Shown piece after piece: positions 1 to 12,290 of a DNA stretch of 64,000 bases. The notes beneath the pieces are model-generated. The model was given only the letters and a program-made list of their open reading frames with translations, searched no databases and was not told the origin of the DNA. Made by a program: the position numbers and the translations under genes. Numbering within the stretch: the stretch's first letter is position 1; every line of letters begins with the position of its first letter. This DNA is from Dactylonectria macrodidyma (lineage: Eukaryota > Ascomycota > Sordariomycetes > Hypocreales > Nectriaceae). The stretch spans positions 2,152,501-2,216,500 of the forward strand of contig JAGMUV010000002.1 of NCBI GenBank assembly GCA_020744425.1, given 5' to 3'.

Positions 1-2316
1 GACGTCAAGGAAGAACGACCGAATAGTTGCCTTTGACTGGGTTCCGCTTGGCTCGACCGTTCTACGACCGAGACTACTCGTTTTGAGGGCAAATGGAAAC
101 TTTGACATTTTGGAACAGCCGTCTAACACGGCTGACCACGTCTTCAAGCTTGTTCCATGGCAGCCCCCCCATCGTGGACTACAAGGTGCGTCAAAAGGAG
201 CCTACAGTCTGACAACGTCTCTAAAATTTGCGTAGAGGGCGCTCCATATCATAGCATGATGGAATTCGAGCCTTCACAAGCCTCTGCAATCTTGGGACCG
301 CTCCTGATAGAGCAGAGCTTGGCAGAAGTTGCCCTGTTTGGACCGGAGAGCGCCAAAATCAGAGCGGATGTAGAAACGGCGCTGAAGTCCAACACAATCT
401 CATCAATAACGATAGATGACATTGGAGCAACCAAGACCCCATTGCCGGAAGAGTTTCACAGTTCCAAGTCCGTTGGCGCCAAGGTGCGGGCATTGCGTGC
501 GTTTGTCCGGGATGAGTTCAAGCCGTCTGCTTCAGGGAACGGCGTGAAGCCGCGCGTTGGCGACACTAAGTTGGTTCAATCCGAAACTAGCAAGTTGACT
601 TTGGCTTCAGACAGCCTGGGATCATGTCGCGAGATTCACGACGCGCTGCTCACTTCTTTAGCAGAGGCTGAGGGTCTCCCGAGGGAGGCACAATGTGTGA
701 TTGACCACACCATGCTGCTGCGTGCCAAGGAGAAATACCTTTTCGATGCAGCAGAAAATCGAGATATTGTCGCGGATGACCCCTGGGTTAAATATGTCTG
801 GGATTGGATTGCAAGTGAGTAGACTGCTGGCCTTATGTTTATTTGACCTGTGTGACTGACCCTTCACAGGTGCCGAGGATACCGCAGACGACGGTGGCTT
901 GATTCTATCTAATATCGACCTCAGTTACATGGGTGTTCACTCTATCTGGACGAATGATCTGGGTAAGATACACAAGATTTAACAAGCGCTGGATATTGAC
1001 CGTGCTAATAACTGACAGGCCGTAATCCTGGGCTGAGGCTGCCATCTGGAGCAACTGTGCCAGATCGGTCCGTCTGGGAACGCGCCATCGGCGCCTACTG
1101 CAAAAAGCGCCATCTACCCAAGTTTGATGGTGCTCCCACCAAGTATCCTCACCACCGCCAGCTCTGTCTCGAGGTTTGCGGCTGGGGCGACTCGGAGAAG
1201 CACGACCCCAAGGGTCGTAACCGCAAGGCAGACCCGGAGTATCCGACGACGATCCATACCATGGTTGCTGCCAGAGCGCTGTTCACGGGTGACACCAAGG
1301 AGGCGATCCAAATCCTAAAGAAGGCCAGTTCAGCGCATCCGGAGCTGCTCTTCGTGTCCCTTGCACTACAGCTGATGGGCCGTGGCGATAAGAAGTCGGC
1401 TGAAGAGCAACTAGACTTTGACGAAGCTGTGGCATCCAAGACGGACCCCTATCTGCGAGCCATCTCGTCTCTGATTGCGACGGGCGACTGGGCCGCCATC
1501 GCCAACCAGCCCTCGCTACCGCTATCAGACCGCGCCTATGTCGCAGTTCGAAACCTCGACGACGACCTGCTCACCGTCTGGCTCAAGGAACAAGTCGCAC
1601 AGGCCGTGGCGGACGGAGACATCGAGGGCATCGTCTTGACGGGCATCACAGAGACCATGGTGGACATTTTTGCCCGCTACATACAGAAGTTCCACGACGT
1701 CCAGACGGCCACTCTCGTCCTCTCCATCTGCGCGCCCCGGTACATCGACGACATCCGCTGCACCGCCTGGCGCAACGCCTACCGCGCTCGTCTCCAGCGC
1801 CACAAGCTCTTCTTCCAGCGCACCAAGTTCGACGTCGAGTCCACTAAGCGCTCCAAGCGCGACGGCACCCCGAGCCTCAAGCCGCCCTCGCGCCAGATCG
1901 CCCTGCGCTGTGTCTTCTGCGACGCTGAAGCCTCGCTCGCAAACACCCGCCATCCCGGCACCCAAGCCGCCGCTGCCGCTGCCGCCGCCTCCGGGCCGGC
2001 CCCCTCGGCCCTCGAAGCCCGGCTTCCGTTCCTCGCCACCAGCCTCAACGCCGGCATCAGCTGTCCCAACTGCGGCCGCCATCTACCGCGCTGCGTCGTC
2101 TGTCTCGAGGTCGTCGGCGTGCCGCGCTCCGACAAGCCCGATGAGAAGGAGGAGACGCGCATGGCCGGCCGCTTCCCGACCTTTTGCTTGCGCTGCGAGC
2201 ACGTCCTGCACCTCGACCACGCGAGGCAGTGGTTCGCTCGACACGTCGAGTGCCCTGTGCCCGAGTGTCGATGCCGCTGCAACTTTAGAGCAAATCCCGA
2301 GTTGAGTTATCACTAG
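1..2316 (+). CDS. SEA4: SEA/GATOR2 complex subunit Sea4 (Mios-like), 3' part
   Basis: Partial at the 5' end; the gene begins before the window. Four exons are visible: <1-185, 236-814, 870-962 and 1019-2316. The introns (186-235, 815-869, 963-1018) have GTGCGT, GTGAGT and GTAAGA donors, and the frame is continuous for 717 residues up to TAG. The first exon reads like the end of a WD40 propeller (VLRANGNFDILEQ), followed by an alpha-solenoid region. The C-terminus has the cysteine/histidine-rich zinc module of this family: a CVFC pair near 1914, CPNCGRHLPRCVVCL near 2064-2108, then FCLRCEHVLHLDHARQWF and CPVPECRC at the end. In yeast and animals Sea4/Mios belongs to the vacuole/lysosome-associated SEACAT/GATOR2 complex that relieves inhibition of TORC1 by amino-acid starvation. 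An alanine run lies near 1970-1990. The family call rests on the C-terminal zinc module plus the WD40-solenoid order. Confidence 0.85.
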
Positions 2317-2894
2317 TCTAGGTAGTCAAGGCTTGGTATAATAATGTGTTGGAGGGAGGCCAGTTGGATTCCCTCTGTTGGTTGTTTACCCACTTCCTTA
2401 TTCTCGCAAGATTCAAGTACTCCAAATTGCCACGGCCAACCTTCTTGGATTGCTGAATGACAAAATCTCGCCTTCACCCATCAAGACTATCGAAATAGGT
2501 GCCAGAGTGTGCCCTACACTAAAAAGCTGTATACCGTATGCCCTTCTCTGCTTCTCGCAACCCAATCCGTGGCAAAAGGACCAAGCGCATCTCTCATTAT
2601 CGCCTATAATTCCTATTCATGTCTTGTTGAACCCGCTACAATAACCCCGATGGCGCTATATATCATCCCGTTCATCCCATTTCATCTACATACGTCTCGT
2701 CTCGTCTCTTCATAGTCTCTATCACTCCGTCTCTGAGCCAAAATTCGCGTCTCTTTATCACCTAAACGGACAAAACGGGGGAGGTCTCCTTGATTGAGGG
2801 GGTATCATGACCAAAAAGTTTCAAGTAGTAAGTGCGAGTTTTCGTCGATGGTCTGTCGTTTTTTCTTCTTCTTCGGCGCTTCACCTTCCGGTTT
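2317..2894. other. Convergent intergenic region SEA4 / PAS kinase
   Basis: Shared 3' space between two convergent genes. It is pyrimidine-rich and contains several ATA/TATA-type A/T stretches that could serve polyadenylation on either strand. The short open frames here look like chance. Confidence 0.6.
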
Positions 2895-5800
2895 TCATGG
2901 ACCGACAGCCTTGCACCACGGGTGCTCGAGCACCTGGTTGATGTCGAAGCGTTTGGTAACGTCGCGGTTGAGCATGCAGCGGATGAGGTCGATACTCTCG
3001 TCGCTGAGTATGAAAGGGATGCGGAGGTCGCGGTCCATGATCTCGTCGATGCTGTAAAACGGGTTTTCCTTGTAGATAATGGTATACAAGAGGATGCCCA
3101 GTGCCCAGACGTCTTGCTCTGTTCCTCCGTATGGCTTCCCAGCAAGGACTTCGGGGGCGGCATAATCTAGCAAATGGGTTAGCCACGGCACAGTATTCAA
3201 CGCGACGGGGGAGGGATACACACCAATTGTTCCCACAAACACATCAAATGGCCCGCTCTTGATGTATGCGGCGCTTCCAAAGTCTATGATCTTGATGTTG
3301 CCCTCACCATCAAGGATGACGTTCTCGTCCTTGATGTCGCGATGAACCACTTTGGCCTTGGTATGAAGGTGGTGGATCGCTTGGGCTACCTGCACGAAGA
3401 TGCTCCGGCACTCCGATTCATCCATGTTGGCTCGCAACTCGATGTAGTCAAACAGATCCATGCCGGGCAATCCATGGGGTTTCATCTCGATGTAGTAGTT
3501 CACGTCGTCTTCGAAGAAGCCTTCCATCTCAACAATATTAGGATGTTGAAACTCCGGTTTGCGCAGATACTCCAAGACATGAATCTCTAATGGAACTGTG
3601 CCCAATCTTCTGTCCCTGGTCCACGTGTCCACGAGAATACGGCGCTTGGTGACATACTTTAGCACAATCTTTTTGGCCGATTCCTTGTGTCGGGCAAGCT
3701 TCACTTGGCCATATGCCCCCTGGCCCATGTCTTCGAGTATCACGTAATCGTCTATGGTCTTCTTACGAGGAGGTTCGACGACCTTGGGAACAACGGGCTG
3801 TTCAACAGGCTTCGGGGAATGTCTGGACTGCCCAGTGAGCTTCGCAGCCGCATTGAGCGCGGCATCCTTCAGCTGCTTCGAGAGCGAGGTTGCTGCCGAG
3901 AGCAGCTCCTTCTTTGGAGTGTCATCGTCCGACGCAATTTCTATGGGAGTATGAGCTGGGGTCTGCCCAGGAGAGGGCTGGTGCAAGGGTGTCGTAGTTC
4001 CGGATGGAGAAGGGGAGGCGATGTTGAGATGAGGTTGAGTGCCATGCAGATGGCGCGAATAAGTAATCCACAAAGCATACACTATTTCAGAATGAGTCAC
4101 TTCGAAGGTCGCGTCACCAGTCTCTGCGTGGGCGTCTTCTTCATCGCTGCCCTCGATGACGACGTCATCCCTTACCAGCGTTTTTTTCTCGCTTTTGACA
4201 ACGCGCATCTGGACGTCAACTTTCAGGTCTGAGCCATCGCGGTGTTTTCCGCGGATGCCAGCCGGACTGAGAAATGCAGCAGCAGCATCGGATCGATGCT
4301 CTTTGAGAGCCAGAAAGGCAGATGCTTTCCTGAACCGATGTTCGGGAACCACCATGCCGTCGAGCAACTGGATGCCGTCCTCTTCCAACAAGGACTCCAA
4401 CATCTTGTCGAAATCGGGTATCAAAGCATTGATAGGCATACCCTCGGCCTTCTCAAAACCGAAGAGGGCGCCGCAAAAGACGGAGTTCAAGCTGCGAACC
4501 TTGAGACCCTCTGGCTCAACAACTATAATTCCAGCCATGTGGGGAAAAGTTGATACACGCAGCTCAAGTTTTCCCCTCACTTGCTCAACTGTGCATGGAA
4601 TATTGACCTTTGGCGAGTGAGGGCATGTAAAGTACTTGCGTCGTGTGGCCTGGGCGAAATCGATCTCGCCGGTGTTGGGATCTATGCCTTGCCGAGGAAT
4701 CCTTGGGATAAGCGTTGCGATATCGAAGCCTGAGGGCGCGGATTCAACGCCCCAGATCGGAGCTGTTGCACCAGAAACACTCTGGATGATGCCTTCTTCG
4801 TCTAGCCTGATATACGCCACGTCTTCGTGAATTTCTTCCAAGACCCAGATGAGACCGACTCGCTTCTCCTTGACCCAGAGACTAGCGGAACCTGTAGCAC
4901 CATTCCGTTTTTGAATCGGAACCACATCTCCACATAGCAAAACTCCCCTAGAAAGAGTGCTTTTGTGATGGCTACTGCCGCGTGTCCTGGGCGGATTCGG
5001 ATCTCCCCCATGAACAGTTTGGGCACGTCTTTGAGAGTAACTCATTGGCTGGGATCTCGAGTTTGGTTTGCTTAGCAGTTGGGCAGTGATGCCAGAGCGG
5101 CCACCGAGAAGTGCTGTCGCCGCCGACGCTGCAGGTGTGGTTTGTCCAGAAGTACTCTGTACCTCGCCAAGGTCGTCGTCTGGTTTGCGTAGAAGCTTCC
5201 GTTCAAGCCATGCCCTCCTCTCCTCTTGAACGACTTCGAGAATACCCATCTTTCGGACCTCGGCTTTTGTAACGCCAAATACTAAGCAGGCAAGATCGTT
5301 GGCGGCGATAATCGTCCAGGGAGGCTTGACTTCGGTTGTAAAAATGGCTTGAGCGGCAGGAACCCATCGATTTGTGTTCCCATGAACAGAGGGACCCATT
5401 GGCGAACTGATAGAAGTGGGGAAAGTGGCCGTTGATGGCGTCGGTTGCAAAACGGGAGATGCTAGTGGTTCCTGGTAGAGAGGCTGACCAGGCAAGAAAG
5501 GTTGAGCCATGCTGTCAGTCAAGCGATCTTGGACCGAGAGAGATCTTATATCCGTCATTGTTCTCTTCAGACTAGTGGGCCTAGATGTCGGGGGAGAGGT
5601 CGTTGCTGCTGTCCCGGCTTCATTTATAGGTGCTCGACTGGAATTCTCTAGGACACGACTCGCTTCCTTAACTTTTGACATAGATAGCTCCGCAAGATTG
5701 GATTTTTGGTTCCCATCGTTTCTCAAGGGATATGCAGGACCCGGATGAGCCAGATCGGGGCTAGAGAGGTCCAGGGTGGAAATGCGAGGGTTATAATGCC

Positions 5801-6779
5801 TCTCGATCACATTGCCCTCTAATCCTTGCGTTGGACCTGTCACCGGCCCTGGAAGGGGGGAGCCATCCGGGTTTGGAGAGTTTCCGGTGCCATGTAGTTG
5901 CGCTCGAGTAATGAGATCCAGCATAGTTTGAGAATCGTGATCATTGACTGCTCTAGACCTTGGGCTGACAAGTCCGGGCGGGTTGGAGTTTACGGAAAGC
6001 CCCATTTGGTCCTTCATAAAATCCATGGACCGTTTCAACACATTCTGCCGGTTGTGCATGAAGTCTTCTGGTTGGTGGGCAAAAGAGAAGGAGTGCAGCG
6101 ACTCGGAGGGAAACCGAGATAGATCCTCAGAGAAGCTGGGGGAGGTAGGACCGCCGGCGAACGGCAGAGCACCGACGCTGGAGACCATTGCAGTCATCGA
6201 GGTAGAGCGCGAGAGAGCAGCGATGGAAGGGCTTCGGGAAGGAGCATTGGAGCCTGGAAGAGTTGGATTACGAGATGGAGGATTGTGTTGTCTAATCCGA
6301 CGAAGACCAGATACGCCCGAGCCGTGTTCATGGTCAGTTATGATGGGAGACCTGGAGTTTGACGGGTGGTCAGCAGGATGTAGGCTGAGACGGCCCGCCA
6401 CTTTTGCTAGGTAGTAGGTCCAGTGACGTGTTGTGTAGGACGAACCTGGTGATCAACTCGAGGTCGGCGGCAATGGACGCCGCCGCGGTCGCATCCAACG
6501 ACATGCGGTATCGTCGACGGTCTGTGGGCTCGACCACAGAGGCCAGATTTCCAGTGCTTCGATTCTTGGGTAGAGAGAGCTGTGTTCCAAGCCTGCCTCG
6601 TCCGCGATCGTCGTCTCCCGTGTGATTTTCGGCGCCTGCACGAGGGTCATGGTCAGCTGTCAGTGGGGGCAGGGTGCGACGGTGTTGGCCTTGGGGGGTT
6701 TGAAAGGTGGACAGTGCAGGCCGGCGAGACGGAAGCGGGCAAAGTAAAGCGTACCATGATCCTGATGTCCGCCATGCAT
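2895..6779 (-). CDS. PSK1: PAS-domain serine/threonine kinase (PAS kinase)
   Basis: Four exons on the minus strand: 6779-6755, 6656-6446, 6351-3224 and 3166-2895, giving 1211 residues. A long serine/proline-rich N-terminus carries a PAS-type segment (PWTIIAANDLACLVFGV, about residue 420). The kinase domain occupies about 946-1206: glycine loop GQGAYGQV, lysine in IVLKYV, catalytic HRDIKDEN, DFG, and GTIDYAAPEVL across the last splice. PAS kinases couple nutrient status to glycogen and UDP-glucose partitioning and to translation in the cytosol. The 57-bp intron 3167-3223 is free of stops and a multiple of three, so retention would be in frame. The 5' end is less certain. I chose the ATG at 6779 because a GTACGC donor and an ACAG acceptor join it in frame to the open second exon; the next methionines in the large exon are the alternative. 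Confidence 0.88.
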
Positions 6780-9700
6780 CTGTAGCATAATTGAGGGCGG
6801 CAGAGAGCCAGCGACAACTGGCCTGAGGGTGCTGGAGGATGCGAGGGATGGGCTGTTTGCGGATGGTGGATGGCGGGGTTGTTGAGCAGCAATCTCAGTC
6901 TGGTCGACAAAAAGCTAGGGTACAAATGGAGGTCGTTGCTACTAAGAAGGGGGCCCCTGTCACACAGCGAGGTCGAGCTAGGTAGAACTGGTAGTCTCGT
7001 CGTGGAATATCAATACTCCAGGGCCAGAGAGGGGGCAGAGGGGAAGACTGGGGCTTGCTGGGGCTGGCGGGTGACTGGCTAGGTCTACTCTCTGCGCGGG
7101 ATGGATTGAAGACGGGTAAAGGAGACGAATCGAGGGCGAGGGTCGTCGACAAGGCTGTAGGTGACGGACGCTGCAGGTGACGGTTTGCGGGAGGAGGGAG
7201 AGGGAGAGGGAGAGATTGTTAGGTAGAGGGGAAGAAGAGGGGAGAGGAGAAAGAGGGAGGGAGATCGGAGAAGGGGGAGGGAGGAAGAGAGAATAGACGC
7301 GAATGTCTGTATGTCTGGCGATGCCACGATATGCCAGCCGAAGGTTTGAAGACGGGAAGATGAGTCGAGGTAGGGATGAATGAACGCTGCCTACCTGCCC
7401 GTCTCACTCTCCGGCTTCATGTGGGTGAGGGAACCTTGCGGCGCCGGAGAAGGCGCTGTGGGTGCTAGGTATTGCTGCTATGAACCAGGCGGTAGACAGG
7501 CAGTTAACCTACGTAGGTACCTAGTAATAAGACAGTGGATTGAACCAGCGCCAGGGCGTCCTAGAAATGATTGGACTGGGTGCCATCGGTTGGCCGTGGA
7601 TGGAGGTGGGTGCAGAAAGAGAGCCCTCTGGTTGGGCAAAGAAGTCCCGTTCTGGTCACGGCACAAGCCAAGAGCCGCCGCCAGTGGAATTTTTTTGGGC
7701 TTTGCAGCGGGTTGTAGTGGATAATGGCTACTATCTACAGGGGCGATGCGACTTGAATTAGGCGCTGCGGTTGCCCTGAGGCGTTGCTGCTTGTCTCCTA
7801 GACACCAGCAGCCTAAGGTAGAAGAAATATCAGCATTGGTCGTCCCATCACCTTGAAGGCCACTTCTAGCCTTCTAGCGTGTAGGTGGCGGCGTATCGGC
7901 AGATCCGTCCATCCCGTCCTCAATCTCTCAACTTTTTTTGTTGACAACCTACCTAGCCAACAACAAAGAGTTGACTCCAAAAATCTAACGCAGGCGGACG
8001 CCCGCAACGACGCGTGCCCTCAAACAAGTGCGAACCAGCGGCGAACTGCTACGCTTGCCATGCATGAAACCCGATATGAGGGATCGTGCATGAGCTGCGG
8101 CGGTTGATGCAGGGTTTTGACCTGGAGCAATAAAGGCATGAGGCCCATCCCAGTCCCACGCCCAAGGCCCAGCGAACCTGCCTCCTGGCTACGTGCGTAG
8201 GTGGTACTAATGGCTCTCAACTTTTGATGAAATACGGGGACCGATGACCGCATCGCTGGTCAGTGCTCACGTTGGCAACTAGTCGGCCCGCGGTACAGGC
8301 ACAGGATCTGTCTACCTTTATTACCTTGGCAGTATCACGCAGCATTGACTCATGAATGCCCTCCTACATGTGAAGGTCAAGACGCCGCCGCCTGAGAGGG
8401 GAGAGAGGGCGTGGGCAATGGCCACGGGAATGAGGAATGGGAATACGTCTCATAATAGAACCTGCCATGTTTTTATTAAGTTAGTGCACACACCGAGTAC
8501 TGGATAAAACTCTCCCCTTCATCGTCAGGGGCCACGTGGGAGGCAGCTGGATTGTACAAGAACCATTCCTCGCCCACCCATCCGCAGGGGGGGAGGGTGC
8601 TTGGCTGTTTGGGTGCCAATCGCTATCCCTCTGTATCATACATACCCTTCAGCTGCATCAGGGCCCACTGTCCACGACTGATCGACGACTTGATGAAGGC
8701 CGGCCAACGGCTGAGCTAATACACAATCGTTGCGACTCGTTGCGATTCGCTGCGACTCAAACAATGCCGTCTCCGCAAGGGCTCACGTCACGGGTGACGA
8801 TGCTAACTAAACTTAGCTCTTTTGCGATAAGATGCCGCATAGAATAGCACGCATTTAGAGCACATGACAGCTTTGGAGATGTCTTCTACGATCGAGACTG
8901 TTTCTCTACCAGTTCGTGACCCAACCAGCCAACAAGCCTGGGCTTGACCGCAAATCAAACGGACGGGTTCTAATCTCTTCAACGCCTCCTTTGTGTCCAT
9001 TTTCACCTTTCACCTTTCACAGAGGCGCTGGCCTTGTCGACTTTTTATGTCACGGCTGAAGGTTGTCATTGGCGCAAGGAAGTCAGGAGACCGCTTGTTG
9101 ACTTGGAAAATTGAAAGACACTGACTCACGAGGGCACGCGACTGTGGCCTCGTCTGCTCCTATGCCAGTGGGGGTCAACTTGCAAGCGGTTCAGCGGACT
9201 GGTGGTCTTCCCGACATGGTTAGGTTGTTCTGCACTGGTATCTTCGTCTTGGCCGTCGAAATATGAGAGACCTGGAAAGGACGGTTTTCCCCTGTGGCGA
9301 ATAATGAGAAAAAGAAAAGATACTGAAAGGGGAGATGGTGATTTGGGGGCCGGGGCTGCCGGAGGTCAAACACGAAGTGGGAAGCCCCAATAGGCGGGTG
9401 CATACACTAATGAACCGGAGCCTTGACAAGAACAATCCGGTGTCGGGGCCTCCAATAATCTCACATACGAATACAAATGCCTTCTGCCTAGGCTGACTAC
9501 CTAGGTAACTCTTTACTACTAAAATCAAACTGGCAGGCGACTGTGATGAGAGCGATGTTTGCGGGGTCCAGTTTCTGGGGAGGAGGAGCGTCGGGGTGGG
9601 TCTCCTGTTGGGAAGGTCCAACGAGTCCCAGCCGGGCTCCGGATGCCGCACCGTGAAACTCATCAAAACGTCCAAGAGCCAGACCATCATCATCCGGAGG

Positions 9701-11400
9701 GTGGCATTGATTAGGGGGAGGCGCTCATGACATTTTTTTTGTCTGACATTTTGCGCTGTCAACACTGGTACAACATGTTTTACGACGTATGATGAGTAGG
9801 TACCTCTGTACCTTTCATTCCACCCTGACATTTACAACATCGCCACCGGGGCTTACTGAGGCTGAGCATTGGATGATGGAAGAAATAGAGACTAACAGCA
9901 CCTTTGAGTTGTGAATTTGCTCAATCAATTGTGCTGATTTCAAATTTGAAAACAGAAGTCACTATTGAGTGGTAACGGATACCTAATACATGATGTACGC
10001 CTTTGTGGGGGTAAATATTCAATGCCAGGTACTGTGGTGCGATGTGATGCTGTAAAGGCCTCACTCTCAACATTCCTTGTCCAATCTTCGTTTTTGGGTT
10101 GACGCGTTTGCGGAGGTACTCCCGGGGAGGTTCTCTTTTCCCTCCGGCTAAGTTTCGCGGCTGGCGGGCTGGACTGGGCTGGAACCGGCGGGATGTTCTC
10201 GAGTCAGTCCGTCGGCACCATTTTGCCTCCTTGCATACAGTACCTGTACCTTGTGGCCCGGAACCTAGAACCACCTAGACTGGAAGGTTTGATGAGCGCT
10301 TGTTTGATTCTTGAACCAGGCTGGAAACGATGGTTGGGCAAATTCTTTACCCTTTTTTTTTTTTTGGGTATTCTACACAACTAGGTAAGCATCCTTGTGG
10401 TGTTTGCCATTCCCCACGGGTGTGTCTGAGTGTGTCGCAGGATGTCAGTCAGCCGCCTAGATAACCGGCCCACCCACCTGGAGATGAAGTGCCTACCTGG
10501 GTAGATAGCGAACAAGGCAATAATTAATCGAGAAAAGCCGGGTCTTGCGCCCTCACCGAGATAACTGGCCAGCGGCCATCTGATCACTGCTTCTCCCAAG
10601 AGCAAAAAGATAGCGCGCAAACGACGTGCCACGCGGACACGAGGAGGACCCGGTCGCCATATCGTCCCGACATCGCGAGGGGAGGATAGGGTGGCAGCGG
10701 ACTTGGTGGAGGATGGAGGGTAGAGGGAGGGGGAACCACACCAAAAAACGTCCAGGACCCCTCCAAAAGACCCCTCCAAGACCCCTCGGGACCCTCCTAG
10801 CAGCACCAACAAACGCCATGGACCCCGTAAAAAGGCCCCCCTGATAATTGCCAACTGATTGGTCCTCGGGTCGGCGCCCCGCCAGGTCCTCTAAGTCCCA
10901 GTGAGCGTGAGTGAGAGCCAAGAGACCGGAGTGGTCGAGTGTGTCTTGTGGGTGTGAGCGGTGCCTGTGTGTGGTGTCAGTGTGGTTTCCAGGGCCCAGA
11001 CTGTACAACTTGTCAGTGACAATCCCCGGCCTTGGCCCTGGAATGCCGATGGATGGGGGAAGAAACAGGCATTTTTGTTTATCGATAGCCAGACCAGCGG
11101 CTCCTCCTTGTCCCCTCCCCGCCACTCCTCCTCCCACTCGGTACTTATTCTTAGCCAGCTGTTCCATACTAACATCTCGTACTATCCCCATCCAGATTCT
11201 GGCCAGCCTATCACTTTGGATACGGTCCACGTCGGTTTGCAATGCGCCGATAGAAGCTGCAGCGCGATAAGCCAGTGAAACCTAGCGCTGCAGCTGGGAA
11301 AACAGGGTCCATCCATCCTTCTAGAGTTACCAGAACTCGCGCGACTCGTCGTCTAAAAGGCAGAGAAAAGTTGGGGGAGGAAAGACGAGAATTCAGTAGC
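6780..11400. other. Long intergenic region upstream of PAS kinase and F-box genes
   Basis: About 4.6 kb between divergent genes, with no gene I can support. It contains the purine-rich leader of the PAS kinase (next entry), scattered TACCTAGGTA-type palindromes (7511-7523, 9498-9508) and runs of T (10350-10364). Open frames of up to about 230 codons exist on both strands, for example 9220-9831 and 10553-11242. They overlap one another, show no recognisable domain and have low-complexity composition. Confidence 0.6.
7180..7300 (-). promoter_or_regulatory. CT-rich tract, probable leader/TSS zone of the PAS kinase
   Basis: A nearly pure purine stretch on the plus strand (repeated GGGAGAGG-like words) reads as a CT-rich tract on the minus strand, about 400-520 bases upstream of the PAS kinase start. 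CT-rich tracts commonly mark transcription start zones in filamentous fungi. The role here is inferred from position and composition only. Confidence 0.45.
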
Positions 11401-12290
11401 CAACTCTTTTTTTATTAAACACCCGCACACCTCTGCCGGTGTGTTCTGTCTCTGTCTCTCTTCTCTCTCTCTTTCCTCCCGCTTGCACAGAGACACAGAG
11501 ACACAGACACACACACACATACACATACTCTGACGTCCATCCTCCTCTCCTTCACACTCATCCTGACCCCAGTGATCACGGTCATGCTCCCTTCTGCCCT
11601 GGGCATGTGCCCTTGCTCGCGCACCTACTAAGAAAAGAAGTCCTGCTTGACTCCCCAGCTTGTTCTCTCCTCTTGCTGCGCTGCAACAACTGCAATTGGA
11701 CTGCATTGCGAACCGAACCCCCAGGTACAGGAGGTAGGTACAGATACGGCCCGCTGACACCCCACCATCCCATCCATCATCCTCGTCCGTCTGCTGATCT
11801 CGCATCCCCCGTCCCCTACAAGACCAGACCAGACACCACCCACCACCACCCACCCCCCCAAAACGAAGACGGGGCTTCTCAGACCCGACCCTTCTCCGTC
11901 TTTGATTATCTCGACATTCTTTCTTTATTTTTCGTTTCCTGTTCACGGCTATTGCGTGCGCATCGGTGCCCTTTGCGTCTACTATCGAACCCCGTGGCCC
12001 TCGATCGGCCGTCCCTCGCTAGCGATGAAATAGCCTTGCGTCCCGCCACAAACGAGGACCGAGGACCCAGGACCAGGACCAGGACCCAAAACCCACCCTC
12101 CAACTGTGGCGACAGCCTGCTCCGCGAGCCCTTTTGCTTCATTCTACACTGAGGTCACCTGGATACAAGCATTACATACGCTGTCGCAGGGGTCCGCGAG
12201 ACTTCAGACACTCGAACCGGAGAACAAACCCGCGAAGCCCTCCTTGCTTCCTCTTTTTTCCCTCTCCTACTTAACCCTGCGAATACCATC
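11401..12290 (+). promoter_or_regulatory. CT/CA-rich long leader of the F-box gene
   Basis: A pyrimidine-rich stretch upstream of the F-box start codon. It has (CT)n at about 11446-11475, (CA)n at about 11500-11527, and C-rich words at 11760-11860. The layout fits an unusually long 5' untranslated leader of up to about 0.9 kb. A 237-codon open frame through it (11439-12152) is low-complexity and is probably not translated. Confidence 0.45.

Noticed and set aside
9220..9831. 203-codon minus-strand frame in the 6.8-12.3 kb gap
   Set aside because: No domain, no splice context, random-looking composition.
10553..11242. 229-codon minus-strand frame
   Set aside because: Overlaps several other open frames and has no family features; long chance frames are common in this GC-rich DNA.
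11439..12152. 237-codon frame upstream of the F-box gene
   Set aside because: Composed of CT/CA-rich repeats (His/Thr/Pro runs), starts at a non-ATG codon, fits an untranslated leader better.
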